Positions 26,923-36,359 of a DNA stretch of 64,000 nt are shown here, in pieces. The stretch is taken from contig JAVEEC010000012.1 in the NCBI GenBank assembly GCA_030840645.1, positions 42,204 to 106,203 of the forward strand, given 5' to 3'. The position numbers and the translations under genes are program-made. Numbering within the stretch: the first letter of the stretch is position 1; every line of letters begins with the position of its first letter. The notes under the pieces are model-generated. The model did not search any database. It had not been told where the DNA came from and saw nothing but the letters and a program-made list of their open reading frames with translations. This DNA is from Frankiaceae bacterium (GTDB lineage Bacteria > Actinomycetota > Actinomycetes > BP-191).

Positions 26923-28346
26923 CCCGCCTCCACGGCGGGGAGCCGCAGGTCGAACGCCGTCCCCGACTGCATCGGGACGAGGTCGAGCCGGGCATCGTTG
27001 GCGGAGGCGTAGGCGCGGGCGATGGCGAGGCCGAGCCCGGACCCTCTGGACGTGTAGCCCCGGACGAACCGCTCGAACACGGCGTCGGTGTTCTCCGGCG
27101 GGATGCCCGGTCCGCCGTCCGCGACCCGGATCGTGACGTACCGCCCGTCGGCGCGGGCCGTCACAGCGAGCCCGGCCGCCGACGGCGTGTGGACGAGGGT
27201 GTTCTCGACGAGGTTGCCGAGCACCTGGTCGATCTGCGTCGGGTCGACGAGCACTGCCGGCAGGTCGGCGGGGACGCTGACGTCGAGCGTTCGGTCCCCG
27301 AGCCGTGGGCGGATGCGCGTGAGAACGACACCGACGAGCTCGTCCACGGGGACCACCTCGCGGTCGGCCGCCAGCGCGCCGCCTTCGATGCGTCCGAGGT
27401 CGAGAAGGTTGCGGACCATCCGGCCCAGCCGCTCGCCTTCCACGACGATCGACCGGGCGAGCGCCCGGCGTTCGGCTGCCGGCAGCGACGCGTCGTCCAG
27501 CGCGCCCGCGGCGGTCGTCATCGCGGCGAGCGGCGTCCGCAGGTCGTGCGACACCGCCGCCAGGAGTGCGGAGCGCTGCTTGTCGGTCTCCTGGAGCACC
27601 TCGACGTGCCGGCGCTGCCGGTGCTGCTCGACGCGGTCGGCTGCGGCGACGCTGAGCGCCGCGATGGCGTCGAGAAGCGCGCGCTGGCGGTCGTCGACAT
27701 CGTGGCCGGGTGAGGCGAATGCGGCCAGCACCAGGTCGCCGCCCGCCGCGAGCGGGCCACCGGCGAGGGCGGAGGCCTTCCCCGGGTGGTCGACGGCCTC
27801 CCGCAGCGCCGCTTCGTCGCGCGCTCTGAGCACCTCCAGCGCGCCGTCGCGGCGGACAGCGACAGCGACGTGGGCGAGCCCGAGCCTCTGCTCGGCACCG
27901 GCGGCGAGCGCGGCGAGGTCGGCGCCGATCGGCTCGGCGATCATCACGCTGAGGTCGTAGAGCAGCCGGGTGTCCGCCGCCTCCCGCTCGGCGTCCGCGC
28001 GCCGGTGCTCAACCGACGCGAGCATCGCGGACACGACGAGCGCGGTGACCAGGAACCCGCCCAGTACGCCGACGTCTCCCCGTGCGCTCACCGTCAGGGA
28101 GCCGAGCGGCTCGATGAAGTAGAAGTTGAACAGCAGGAACGCCGCGACGCTCGCCGTCGCTCCTGGGCCGACGCCGCCGACTGCCGCCGCGGCGAGCACG
28201 ACGAGCAGGTAGGCGAACGCGACGCTCGTCGCGTTCGGCGGACCGGCGACGCGCAGCAGAGCAGCCGTGAGCAAGGGCGGGCCGACGACGGCGACGACCC
28301 ACCCGGCGGTGCGGCGGCGCGCGAGTCTCACGTCCCCATAGTCCAT
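26919..28346 (-). CDS. KdpD-like sensor kinase lacking the N-terminal KdpD/USP regions (DUF4118 TMs + GAF-like + kinase core)
   Basis: AFLLFNFYFIEPLGSLTVS (DUF4118); AAVSHDLRTPLAAMTTAAGAL; overlaps RR by 4 bp. Confidence 0.85.
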   Translation of the reverse strand: MDYGDVRLARRRTAGWVVAVVGPPLLTAALLRVAGPPNATSVAFAYLLVVLAAAAVGGVGPGATASVAAFLLFNFYFIEPLGSLTVSARGDVGVLGGFLVTALVVSAMLASVEHRRADAEREAADTRLLYDLSVMIAEPIGADLAALAAGAEQRLGLAHVAVAVRRDGALEVLRARDEAALREAVDHPGKASALAGGPLAAGGDLVLAAFASPGHDVDDRQRALLDAIAALSVAAADRVEQHRQRRHVEVLQETDKQRSALLAAVSHDLRTPLAAMTTAAGALDDASLPAAERRALARSIVVEGERLGRMVRNLLDLGRIEGGALAADREVVPVDELVGVVLTRIRPRLGDRTLDVSVPADLPAVLVDPTQIDQVLGNLVENTLVHTPSAAGLAVTARADGRYVTIRVADGGPGIPPENTDAVFERFVRGYTSRGSGLGLAIARAYASANDARLDLVPMQSGTAFDLRLPAVEAG

Positions 28347-28390
28347 CGTCGGCGCAGCGTGCCGCACGGTGGCCCCGCATGCCCGCGACG

Positions 28391-28429
28391 TTTGCGGTCT
28401 CTTTGCGTCACCGCGCGCGATCTTTGCGG
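28391..28429. promoter_or_regulatory. Three phased TTTGCG repeats (11 and 21 bp spacing) in the kdpD-like/kimA-like divergent region
   Basis: TTTGCGG at 28391, TTTGCG at 28402, TTTGCGG at 28423. Confidence 0.5.
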
Positions 28430-28461
28430 GTGCTCTGCACGGCGCGGCGGACCATCGCGCC

Positions 28462-30435
28462 GTGACCGACTTGTTGACGCCGAAGCCGCGCACGGGCATC
28501 GCCAAGCGGCTGCTCGTGGGCCGCCCGATCCACACCGAGGATGCCGGCCACACTCTGCTGCCCAAGCGGCTGGCGCTGCCGGTGTTCTCGAGCGACCCGC
28601 TCTCGTCGGTCGCCTACGCGACGCAGGAGATCCTGCTCGTCCTCAGCCTTGGTGGGCTCGCATACCTGCATCTGACGCCGTACCTCGCCGCCGGCGTCGT
28701 GCTCCTGCTGACCGTGGTGACCATCTCCTACCGCCAGACCGTCCGCGAGTACCCGAGCGGCGGCGGCGCGTACATCGTGGCCCACGAGAACCTCGGTGCT
28801 CCCGCCGGGCTGGTCGCGGCGAGCGCGCTGCTGATCGACTACGTGCTGACCGTCGCCGTGTCGGTCGCGGCGGGCGTCGACGCCATCTCGTCGGCCTACG
28901 AGCCGGCGGCTGCGCACAAGGTCGCGCTGGCGATCGGCTTCGTGGTGTTCATCACGCTGATGAACCTGCGCGGCGTGAAGGAGTCGGGAACGCTGTTCGC
29001 GATCCCGACGTACGGTTTCGTGATCGGCATCTACGCCCTGATCGGCTGGGCGTTCGTCCGCCTCGCCACCGGCGCGACACTCGTCGCGGAGAGCGCCTCG
29101 TGGAAGGTCCACGCCGAGCACACGTTCGCCGGTGTCGCCGTCGGGCTCCTGCTGCTGCGCGCGTTCTCCTCCGGCTGCACCGCGCTCACCGGAGTCGAGG
29201 CGATCTCCAACGGCGTGCCGGCGTTCAAGCCTCCGAAGTCGAAGAACGCGGCGACGACGCTGATGGTGATGGCGTTGTTCTCGATCACCATGTTCATCGG
29301 CATCACCGTGCTCGCTCTCGTCACGGGAGTGCACGTCGCCGAACATGCACGCGACGTCATCCTGCCGAACGGCCAGCCCTTGGCCGACGCCGCGACCTAT
29401 GCACCGCAGAAGACCGTCGTCGCGCAGATCGCGGCCGCGGTCTTCGGCGGCGGGTCGTTCGGGTTCTACTACGTGCAGGCGTTCACCGCCGGCATCCTCA
29501 TCCTCGCCGCGAACACCGCGTACCAGGACTTCCCGCGGCTGGCGTCGATCCTGTCGCACGACAGCTACCTGCCGCGCCAGCTCGCCAATCGCGGCGACCG
29601 CCTCGTCTACAGCAACGGTGTCTTCCTGCTGGCCGGTTTCTCGTGCCTGCTGCTCTGGGTGTTCGACGCGGAGGTCACCCGGCTCATCCAGCTCTACATC
29701 GTCGGCGTCTTCGTGTCCTTCACCCTCAGCCAGGCGGGCATGGTGGTCCACTGGCGGCGCAAGGAAGCCGACGCACCACCGAGCGAACGCGGCACTATCG
29801 CCCGCGGCAAGGCGATCAACGCGTTCGGCGCCTGCTTCACCTTCGTCGTGCTCTGCATCGTGCTCTACAGCAAGTTCTCCCACGGCGCGTACCTCGTCGT
29901 CCTCGCCATGCCGGTGCTCTACGCACTCATGCGCGCCGTGCACGGCCACTACCGAACCGTCGCCGACGAGATTCGCGTAGAGACCGTGCGGCCGGTGCTT
30001 CCCTCACGCAACCACGCCGTCGTCCTCGTCTCGTCGCTGTCCATCCCCACCGTGAGAGCTCTCGACTACGCCCGGTCGATTCGCCCGCACTCGCTCCAAG
30101 CCGTATCCGTCGCGGTCGACCCCGACGCGGCGAACCGGCTAGTCGACGTCTGGGTCCGCAACCGCATCGACATCCCGTTGGTCAGCATCGCCTCGCCCTA
30201 CCGCGACCTCTCCCGGCCGCTGATCGACTACGTACGACGGCTGCGCGGCGACAATGAGAACGACGTCGTCACCGTCGTCATCCCCGAGTTCGTCGTCACC
30301 CGCTGGTGGGAGCAGTTGCTGCATGGCCAGAGCGCGCTCCTGCTCAAGCTCGCCCTCCTCCGTGAGCCCGGCGTCGTCGTCACGAACGTTCCGTGGCACT
30401 TACGCGGGCGACGCCGCGCCAGCAGTCGGTCGTAG
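28462..30435 (+). CDS. APC-superfamily K+ transporter, KimA-like
   Basis: LPVFSSDPLSSVAYATQEILLVLSLGG; about 12 TMs; cytosolic C-terminal domain. Confidence 0.85.
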   Translation: MTDLLTPKPRTGIAKRLLVGRPIHTEDAGHTLLPKRLALPVFSSDPLSSVAYATQEILLVLSLGGLAYLHLTPYLAAGVVLLLTVVTISYRQTVREYPSGGGAYIVAHENLGAPAGLVAASALLIDYVLTVAVSVAAGVDAISSAYEPAAAHKVALAIGFVVFITLMNLRGVKESGTLFAIPTYGFVIGIYALIGWAFVRLATGATLVAESASWKVHAEHTFAGVAVGLLLLRAFSSGCTALTGVEAISNGVPAFKPPKSKNAATTLMVMALFSITMFIGITVLALVTGVHVAEHARDVILPNGQPLADAATYAPQKTVVAQIAAAVFGGGSFGFYYVQAFTAGILILAANTAYQDFPRLASILSHDSYLPRQLANRGDRLVYSNGVFLLAGFSCLLLWVFDAEVTRLIQLYIVGVFVSFTLSQAGMVVHWRRKEADAPPSERGTIARGKAINAFGACFTFVVLCIVLYSKFSHGAYLVVLAMPVLYALMRAVHGHYRTVADEIRVETVRPVLPSRNHAVVLVSSLSIPTVRALDYARSIRPHSLQAVSVAVDPDAANRLVDVWVRNRIDIPLVSIASPYRDLSRPLIDYVRRLRGDNENDVVTVVIPEFVVTRWWEQLLHGQSALLLKLALLREPGVVVTNVPWHLRGRRRASSRS

Positions 30436-30795
30436 CCGGGGCGCTCCTCTGTGCTCGCGGCGACCACGGTGCTCGAAGGATCGATGCGTGAGCACGAGTT
30501 CAACTCAGGGGACGTCACGTACCGGACCGAGCAGCTCGTGATGGACGCCGTCATCCCGACATCGCTCCTGGCTAGCCCCATCAACCAAGGTAAGACTCGC
30601 AGCTTGGGCTAACTACACTTGGTATATCGCCATGACCGCAAGCATCCTGATAAAGTTCAACTTCCAGGCTCTGGAGTTGTTACGAGCTGTGGAGGAGCCA
30701 CCGGTGGGTGGGGATTCTGCGTCCCGACGTATGCCCCGTCTACGCGACCCTCAGTGCATTATGGTACTTCGACTACTACGCGTGAGGTTAACTCG

Positions 30796-31392
30796 ATGAA
30801 CTGTGCTACTAGTTCGCGGTGGCCTCGGGTTTGGCTGTATGCGATGGCAGCAGTGTTGGTCGCGTCGTGCGGGCATTCTGGTGGCGCTGGGTCGCCGGAA
30901 CCATCGCTGTCCAGTCGTTCGGGTGCTCTCCTAGATCCCAGCTCGGTGCCACCGTATGACTGGCACGTTTTCGACGTCAGTCAGTTCGCGATCGGACTCG
31001 ACAGTACTTGTGGTGGCCCGGCGCTGGCGCCTGTTTCCGACCGCGAGACGGTGGGGCTCGAGCGGAGCCCACATCGGGGAGAGATCTCGGTCATAGTAGA
31101 GTATCGGTTCTCGGTTGGTGGGACCAGAGCGAGCGATGTGGTCCGAGACTACGGCGTCATGGCCGACCATTGCGTTGGCGAGCAGCGGGTATCGCTCAGT
31201 GGTGAGCCAAATATAATTGTTTTCAAGTCGAATGCTACGGACGAAGGTAGTGGACCAGTTGTCGGAGGAACCCAGCCGCAGACTTGGACGATCTTGATTC
31301 CTGGGGCAGACAATATTACGTGGTTGGCAACTGTCGGCGGCGCCGAGGCCGAAATCCGCTCTCTCATCCAATTGGTACGTATGAGGTCCTGA
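30796..31392 (+). CDS. Putative lipoprotein in a lower-GC segment
   Basis: Lipobox-like LVASCG after hydrophobic stretch; frame open to 31392; codon usage less GC-biased. Confidence 0.55.
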   Translation: MNCATSSRWPRVWLYAMAAVLVASCGHSGGAGSPEPSLSSRSGALLDPSSVPPYDWHVFDVSQFAIGLDSTCGGPALAPVSDRETVGLERSPHRGEISVIVEYRFSVGGTRASDVVRDYGVMADHCVGEQRVSLSGEPNIIVFKSNATDEGSGPVVGGTQPQTWTILIPGADNITWLATVGGAEAEIRSLIQLVRMRS

Positions 31393-32246
31393 CGGTGCGT
31401 TCGATGATTATGACCGAGTTGGGGCCTGCAGAGACGGACGTGTACGGCGCTGTTGTTCTCGTCAACGTCGCCGACGGCGCGTACCGGATCGCGATGACCG
31501 CCGAGTCGCTCACCTCGGGCGGTTACTGGGAGACCTGCCGGTCGTGCGATGACGGGTCCCGTTGACGACGGACAGCGGCAGGGGTTCGCCGGTCACCGGC
31601 GTGCGGGGGGTCGCCCGGGCCGACCACAACTCGCCGTGCTGGCGCATCGCGACCTGGTGGTCGGGGGCCGTGCGAGGCGGGCAACCACGAGTGTCAGCAC
31701 AGGAGGACCGGCACCAGCGACCTTCTGATCTGTTGCAGATGGCGCGTCACCTCGGGTCGCGACCCCCATCGCCGCGTTCTCGCGCTAACGCCCGCTGACA
31801 TCGTGCGGCGGATGCGGCCCGATGGCGCCGGACGCCCGGCTGACCTGCTGCTTCTTGCTCCGCCTACCTCCCTTGTTCATGTTCAGGCGTGTCCAGATGT
31901 CGTCACCGGACCCGCGGGAACGTCGGGCAAAGGTGCCCCCGCGACGTGACACAACGGTAGAGATCTCAGCCGCGGATGTTAGGGCTGCCTGACCTCCCGA
32001 CGTGCGCGCGATGGGCGGTGCCGGTCGCCACGTACGCGGCACCGCGCCAGATCGCCGATTCCGAACGGCGGTGAGTTGCGGCTCCGACAGACTGAAGGCC
32101 ATGACCATGCGACTCGAGGTGTTCGGTGGCCGGCCGGGCGTCGTTGAGAGGTTGATCGGCCGGGAGGGCTTCCATGGTGACGAGGCGGCCGCGGCGCCGT
32201 TGCGGCTCGGGATGGTGACGGTGGTGGTCGAGCAGCCACCGGCGAC

Positions 32247-33089
32247 GTGAACCGCGCACGGCTGCGCGAGCTGGGCTTCGAGCTCGGCGTTCGCGCCGAG
32301 GCCGGCGTGTCCGACGAGGCGTGGTTCGCCACGGCGCCGGACGGCGCGCCGGTGGTGCTCAAGTGGTTCCCGGACGCGACCGTTGCCGACCGTTACGCGG
32401 TGCTGCTGCCCGGCCTCGACGAGCTCCGGTCACGCGGCGTCCCGGTGCCCGAGTACCCACACGTCCTCGTCATCGACGGCTGGACGCTGTCGGCGCAGCA
32501 GGTTCTGCCGGGTGCGTCGGTGCGCAACCCGTCACCGGCGATGGTGGATCAGGTGGTCGAGTGTGTCGCCGCCATGGTCGGCGTCGAGTGTCCGCTGCCG
32601 GCGCCCGACATGCGCCCGTGGGGCGTGTCCGTCGTGAACACGCTCACCGTCGGCGTGGATGGGTGGGCGATGCACGAGCCGCTGCGCACCGGGGGTCGAC
32701 GCAGCGCGGCGGTGCTCGACCGCGTGGAGGCCGTCGGCGCCGACGCCGACCCGGCGTGGTTCCCCACCGACGGACTCGTGCACCTGGACCTGCACACCGA
32801 CAACGTCCTCGCCGGCGACGACGGCACGCTGACCGGGATCATCGACTGGGAGGGCGCGTGCGCCGGCGATCCCCGCTTCGATCTCGTCAGCTTCGCCTAC
32901 GACCTCGACGGGCACGATCAACCGGTCTGGGGCGTCGTCGAGGCCACCGGCATCGAGCCGCGCGTGCTTCGGGCCTACGTCGCCCACCACGCGCTGCGGT
33001 GGACGTCCTGGCAGATCCACCACCACACCGACGACGTGCCACGCCAGCTCGACCGCGCCGAGCGCGTCCTCGATCGGTACGGGGCCTAG
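32247..33089 (+). CDS. APH-fold phosphotransferase
   Basis: LVHLDLHTDNVLAGDDGTLTGIIDWEGACAGDPRFDLVSF. Confidence 0.88.
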   Translation: MNRARLRELGFELGVRAEAGVSDEAWFATAPDGAPVVLKWFPDATVADRYAVLLPGLDELRSRGVPVPEYPHVLVIDGWTLSAQQVLPGASVRNPSPAMVDQVVECVAAMVGVECPLPAPDMRPWGVSVVNTLTVGVDGWAMHEPLRTGGRRSAAVLDRVEAVGADADPAWFPTDGLVHLDLHTDNVLAGDDGTLTGIIDWEGACAGDPRFDLVSFAYDLDGHDQPVWGVVEATGIEPRVLRAYVAHHALRWTSWQIHHHTDDVPRQLDRAERVLDRYGA

Positions 33090-33182
33090 GAAGTGAGCCA
33101 ACTCGATGGCGCCGGCGGCTCGATCGCCGACCCGAGCGTCGGCTATGACTCGTGAAGCTCAACAGCGGCAGGCGGGCCTACG

Positions 33183-33548
33183 GTGTTCCGTAACCGACGC
33201 GCCGCGATGCTGGGGCCCGCGCTCTGCGTCGTGTTCGGCACGGCGGCGTGGCTCCTGCTCGCAGTCGCACCGGGTCAGGGCCGCTCGCAGGTGAGCGCCG
33301 GGCCGTACATCGTCGCGCTTGTTGTGTGCGGGGCCCTGGTAGGTGTCCTGCTCGGCGGTCACCCGCTCGTGACCGGCGCGGCGCTCGCCGCGCCCGCGCT
33401 ACTGACGGCCGGATGGCTCGCGCCACGTGGCGACGACGACGGCCTGTGGTTGCTGTGGTTCCCGACCATCGCGTTCGCCGCCGCCGCCGCTGCAGGGTCG
33501 CACCCGGTAGGAGTGGCAGCGTGGCGGCGGTTCCAGGCGGCACGCTAG
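33183..33548 (+). CDS. Small hypothetical membrane protein
   Basis: Three or four hydrophobic segments; GTG start. Confidence 0.55.
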   Translation: MFRNRRAAMLGPALCVVFGTAAWLLLAVAPGQGRSQVSAGPYIVALVVCGALVGVLLGGHPLVTGAALAAPALLTAGWLAPRGDDDGLWLLWFPTIAFAAAAAAGSHPVGVAAWRRFQAAR

Positions 33549-33702
33549 ACGACGCGTGGGCAATGGCACGCCGCGCGCCCAGGCGGCGAAACGCCACCGT
33601 TGACGCTGTGTGTCGGCAAAGCGTACGGTCTGGCGCGTTAACGCAGTCGGTCCCCTATTCTCGCCCAACCGCGAGAGCCGCTGCGTGAAGCGGGGAGAGA
33701 CA

Positions 33703-34281
33703 ATGAAGAAGCTTGCCCTCTGCGCGGTTGCCGCTGTGATGATGGCCACCGCGTACGCTGCGCCGTCGAACGCCGCACCGCCGCCCGGCGGCCCCGTCGG
33801 CCGTAAGTGCGGTTTCAACTCGACCACCGATGTCACGCGTGAGGCCGGCTGGCAGATCGGCGACATCAACGCCGGTCCGCTCGTCACCGGCGAGGCCGGC
33901 ACCCTGGTCTGCTCGGTCCACGTCAACAACAACGTGCACTCCGGCGCGGCTGTCACGTCCGCGTCTGCCGCTGCGACCGCGGGCCTCGTCGCCGTCCTGG
34001 CGCCGACGCCGCTGAACTACCCGGCCACCGCGGCGGACGACATCTCGCTGTGCACGACGTGGGTCGGCGCCAGCGGCACGCTGTACTGGGTGAGCGGCAA
34101 CCCCGCCGTCCCGACGGACACCGGTCACTGGGACACCAGCGCCGCCTCCAGCTGTGGCGTGGCGCTCAGCATCGAGCCGAACGACCCGGAGTGCAGCATC
34201 TGGCTCGCCATCGACCAGCGCGCCGGCACCAACATCGCGGAGATCTGGCAGGACTGCGAGGGGTACCAGCCGATCATCTAG
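33703..34281 (+). CDS. Secreted Cys-containing protein, unknown function
   Basis: Signal peptide MKKLALCAVAAVMMATAYAAPSNA; GGGGAGA SD. Confidence 0.7.
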   Translation: MKKLALCAVAAVMMATAYAAPSNAAPPPGGPVGRKCGFNSTTDVTREAGWQIGDINAGPLVTGEAGTLVCSVHVNNNVHSGAAVTSASAAATAGLVAVLAPTPLNYPATAADDISLCTTWVGASGTLYWVSGNPAVPTDTGHWDTSAASSCGVALSIEPNDPECSIWLAIDQRAGTNIAEIWQDCEGYQPII

Positions 34282-34455
34282 CTCCACCCTCGTCCCGTGA
34301 GGGGCGGCCCGTCACGGCCGCCCCACACGGCGGCGTCCGAGTTTGTCCTTTCCGGCCGGCCACCGAATAACGACGCGGCCGGACGGGAAAGGACTCGCCG
34401 CTCGGACGTCGAAATCGTTCCGTGACATCGCCGGCCCAGACATCCGGAGCCTTCC

Positions 34456-35055
34456 ATGCAGTTACGCCGCTTCGCGCTCGCCGTGCTCGTTCTCGGCGTC
34501 GCGCTCCCCACCGTGCCCGCGATCGCGGCGGCCAAGCCGAAGCCGTTGCCGTGCAAGCAGATCAGCGACGATCCGGGAGACGGCAGGATCAACCCGCTCG
34601 GGCTGAGCTCGCCGGCGCTCGACATCCTCTCGGCCGACGTCTCGTCGGGCCGTAACGAGGTGACGGCGACCCTGCGCCTCAAGAGCGCCGCGGTCGAGAA
34701 CGACAACTACCTCCGCGGCGGCGCCATCTGGAACTTCAACGTCACCGTCAGTGGCACCAACTACTCGTTCTACGCCCGCTGGCCGAGCGTGGTCACCGTC
34801 GACCCGCCGGCGCTCTACGGCGGCCTCACCGCCGGGAGCAACCAGTCCAGCCCGGTCGCGACGTTCCGCCGCGTGGGCAATGACTTCGTCTGGACCGTCA
34901 GCCGGGCGGCGATCAACGGGCTGAAGAAGCCGAAGACGTCGATCCTCGTGACCGGCGCGAGCAGCAACGCCGACTCGCTCAGCGCCGACTCGGCGCCCGC
35001 GAAGCCGGACACCAAGTACCTCGACAAGACCCCGACCTGCCTCCCGTCGAAGTAG
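34456..35055 (+). CDS. Secreted protein, unknown function
   Basis: Signal peptide; CKQISDDPGDG..PALDILSADV. Confidence 0.65.
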   Translation: MQLRRFALAVLVLGVALPTVPAIAAAKPKPLPCKQISDDPGDGRINPLGLSSPALDILSADVSSGRNEVTATLRLKSAAVENDNYLRGGAIWNFNVTVSGTNYSFYARWPSVVTVDPPALYGGLTAGSNQSSPVATFRRVGNDFVWTVSRAAINGLKKPKTSILVTGASSNADSLSADSAPAKPDTKYLDKTPTCLPSK

Positions 35056-35080
35056 GCGGCCGACCACCATCTGGAGCCTC

Positions 35081-36352
35081 ATGTCCCGCCGCGTACTGGG
35101 GGTCGCGCTCGTCGGGACGAGCGTGCTGCTCGGCGTACTTCCGTCCTACGGTGACGCCCCGCCGGCGCCGCAGCTGCCCATGGCCACGTGCGACGCGCGG
35201 GTCAACGACGGCCCCAACGACGGCATCGCGACGTACAAGGTCGTCGACGCCAACGGCGTGCCCAACGTCGCCGACCCGCGCGGCAACGTCCCCGGGCTCG
35301 ACATCAAGGCCATCACGCTCCGCGTGACCGCCACCCGCGTGTTCGCGTTCATGTCGATCGCCGACATCCCGGAGACGTTCCGCCAGACCGACTCGGCGTA
35401 CGGCTACGTGATGTGGTTCACCCGCGGCGGGAAGATCGCGCGGTTCGACCAGGTGTACGCCAACCCGGCGCTCGCGCAGCAGGGCCTCGCGCCGACCACC
35501 GGCTACCCGACCGCGTCCGTCGGCAGCACCGCGAGCGGCGGCGCCGCGCTCAGCGGCCTCGGCGGCGGCATCGACACGACGAAGGACGTCGCGTACGTGT
35601 ACGCGGACCGGGCCTCGCTCGAAGCGCAGCTCGGGGAGCCGCTCGCCGACGGCGAGGAGCTGACCGCGATCAACGGCCGCACCGAGCTGTGGGAGACCGA
35701 CGGCAAGACCGCGCCCGGCGTGGTCCGGCGACCGGCCGACGTCACGGACGTCCCTCCCGCGTCGGCGGTCTGGAAGGTCGGCGACGACCGGTGCTTCGGG
35801 CACTCGACGATCGTGGTGACCGGTGCCAGCCCGCAGTACGGCGACCCCGCTACGCTGACCGCGACGGTCAAGGACGAGGCGGGCGCGCCGCTGGCGAGCC
35901 GGAAGGTGACGTTCGCGGTGCCGGGCGAGAGTGCGCCGCGCACGCTGACGACGGACACCACCGGCACGGTGCGCATCGCGCTGGACGCGGCGCCGCCGGC
36001 AGGGACGTACGCCGTCGCGGTCACCTACGGCGGCGACGAGTTCTCCGGCAGCGGGCAGGGCAGCGGCACGTTGACCGTGCGCGCCGAGACGATCCGCGTC
36101 GGCAAGCTCGCCGTAAAGGCGTCGGGGAGCACCCGGACCGTCACAGCGACGCTCACCGAGGACGACCCGCGCCCGTTCGCCAAGCAGCCGGTGGCCTGGT
36201 ACGTCAACGACAAGAAGGTGGCGACGGTCGTCACCGACGCGGCGGGGCGGTCGGTCTTCAAGGGCGCGAAGGCGGGCCAGCGGGTCCAGGCGCGGTACGC
36301 GGGCGTAACCGGCCGCTACGCGGCAGTCGCGTCGAACACGATCGCCGCCTGA
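35081..36352 (+). CDS. Secreted protein with Ig-like (Big-type) repeat
   Basis: Signal peptide; CDARVNDGPNDG..GLDIKAITLRV; ASPQYGDPATLTATVKDEAGAPLASRKVTFAVPG..TYAVAVTYGGDEFSGSGQGSGTLTV. Confidence 0.75.
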   Translation: MSRRVLGVALVGTSVLLGVLPSYGDAPPAPQLPMATCDARVNDGPNDGIATYKVVDANGVPNVADPRGNVPGLDIKAITLRVTATRVFAFMSIADIPETFRQTDSAYGYVMWFTRGGKIARFDQVYANPALAQQGLAPTTGYPTASVGSTASGGAALSGLGGGIDTTKDVAYVYADRASLEAQLGEPLADGEELTAINGRTELWETDGKTAPGVVRRPADVTDVPPASAVWKVGDDRCFGHSTIVVTGASPQYGDPATLTATVKDEAGAPLASRKVTFAVPGESAPRTLTTDTTGTVRIALDAAPPAGTYAVAVTYGGDEFSGSGQGSGTLTVRAETIRVGKLAVKASGSTRTVTATLTEDDPRPFAKQPVAWYVNDKKVATVVTDAAGRSVFKGAKAGQRVQARYAGVTGRYAAVASNTIAA

Positions 36353-36359
36353 CCCGACG

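Noticed and set aside
28347-28461. c-di-AMP (ydaO-type) riboswitch before the KimA-like gene
   Set aside because: The intergenic region is only about 115 bp and I could not recognise the riboswitch core; covariance search would be needed.
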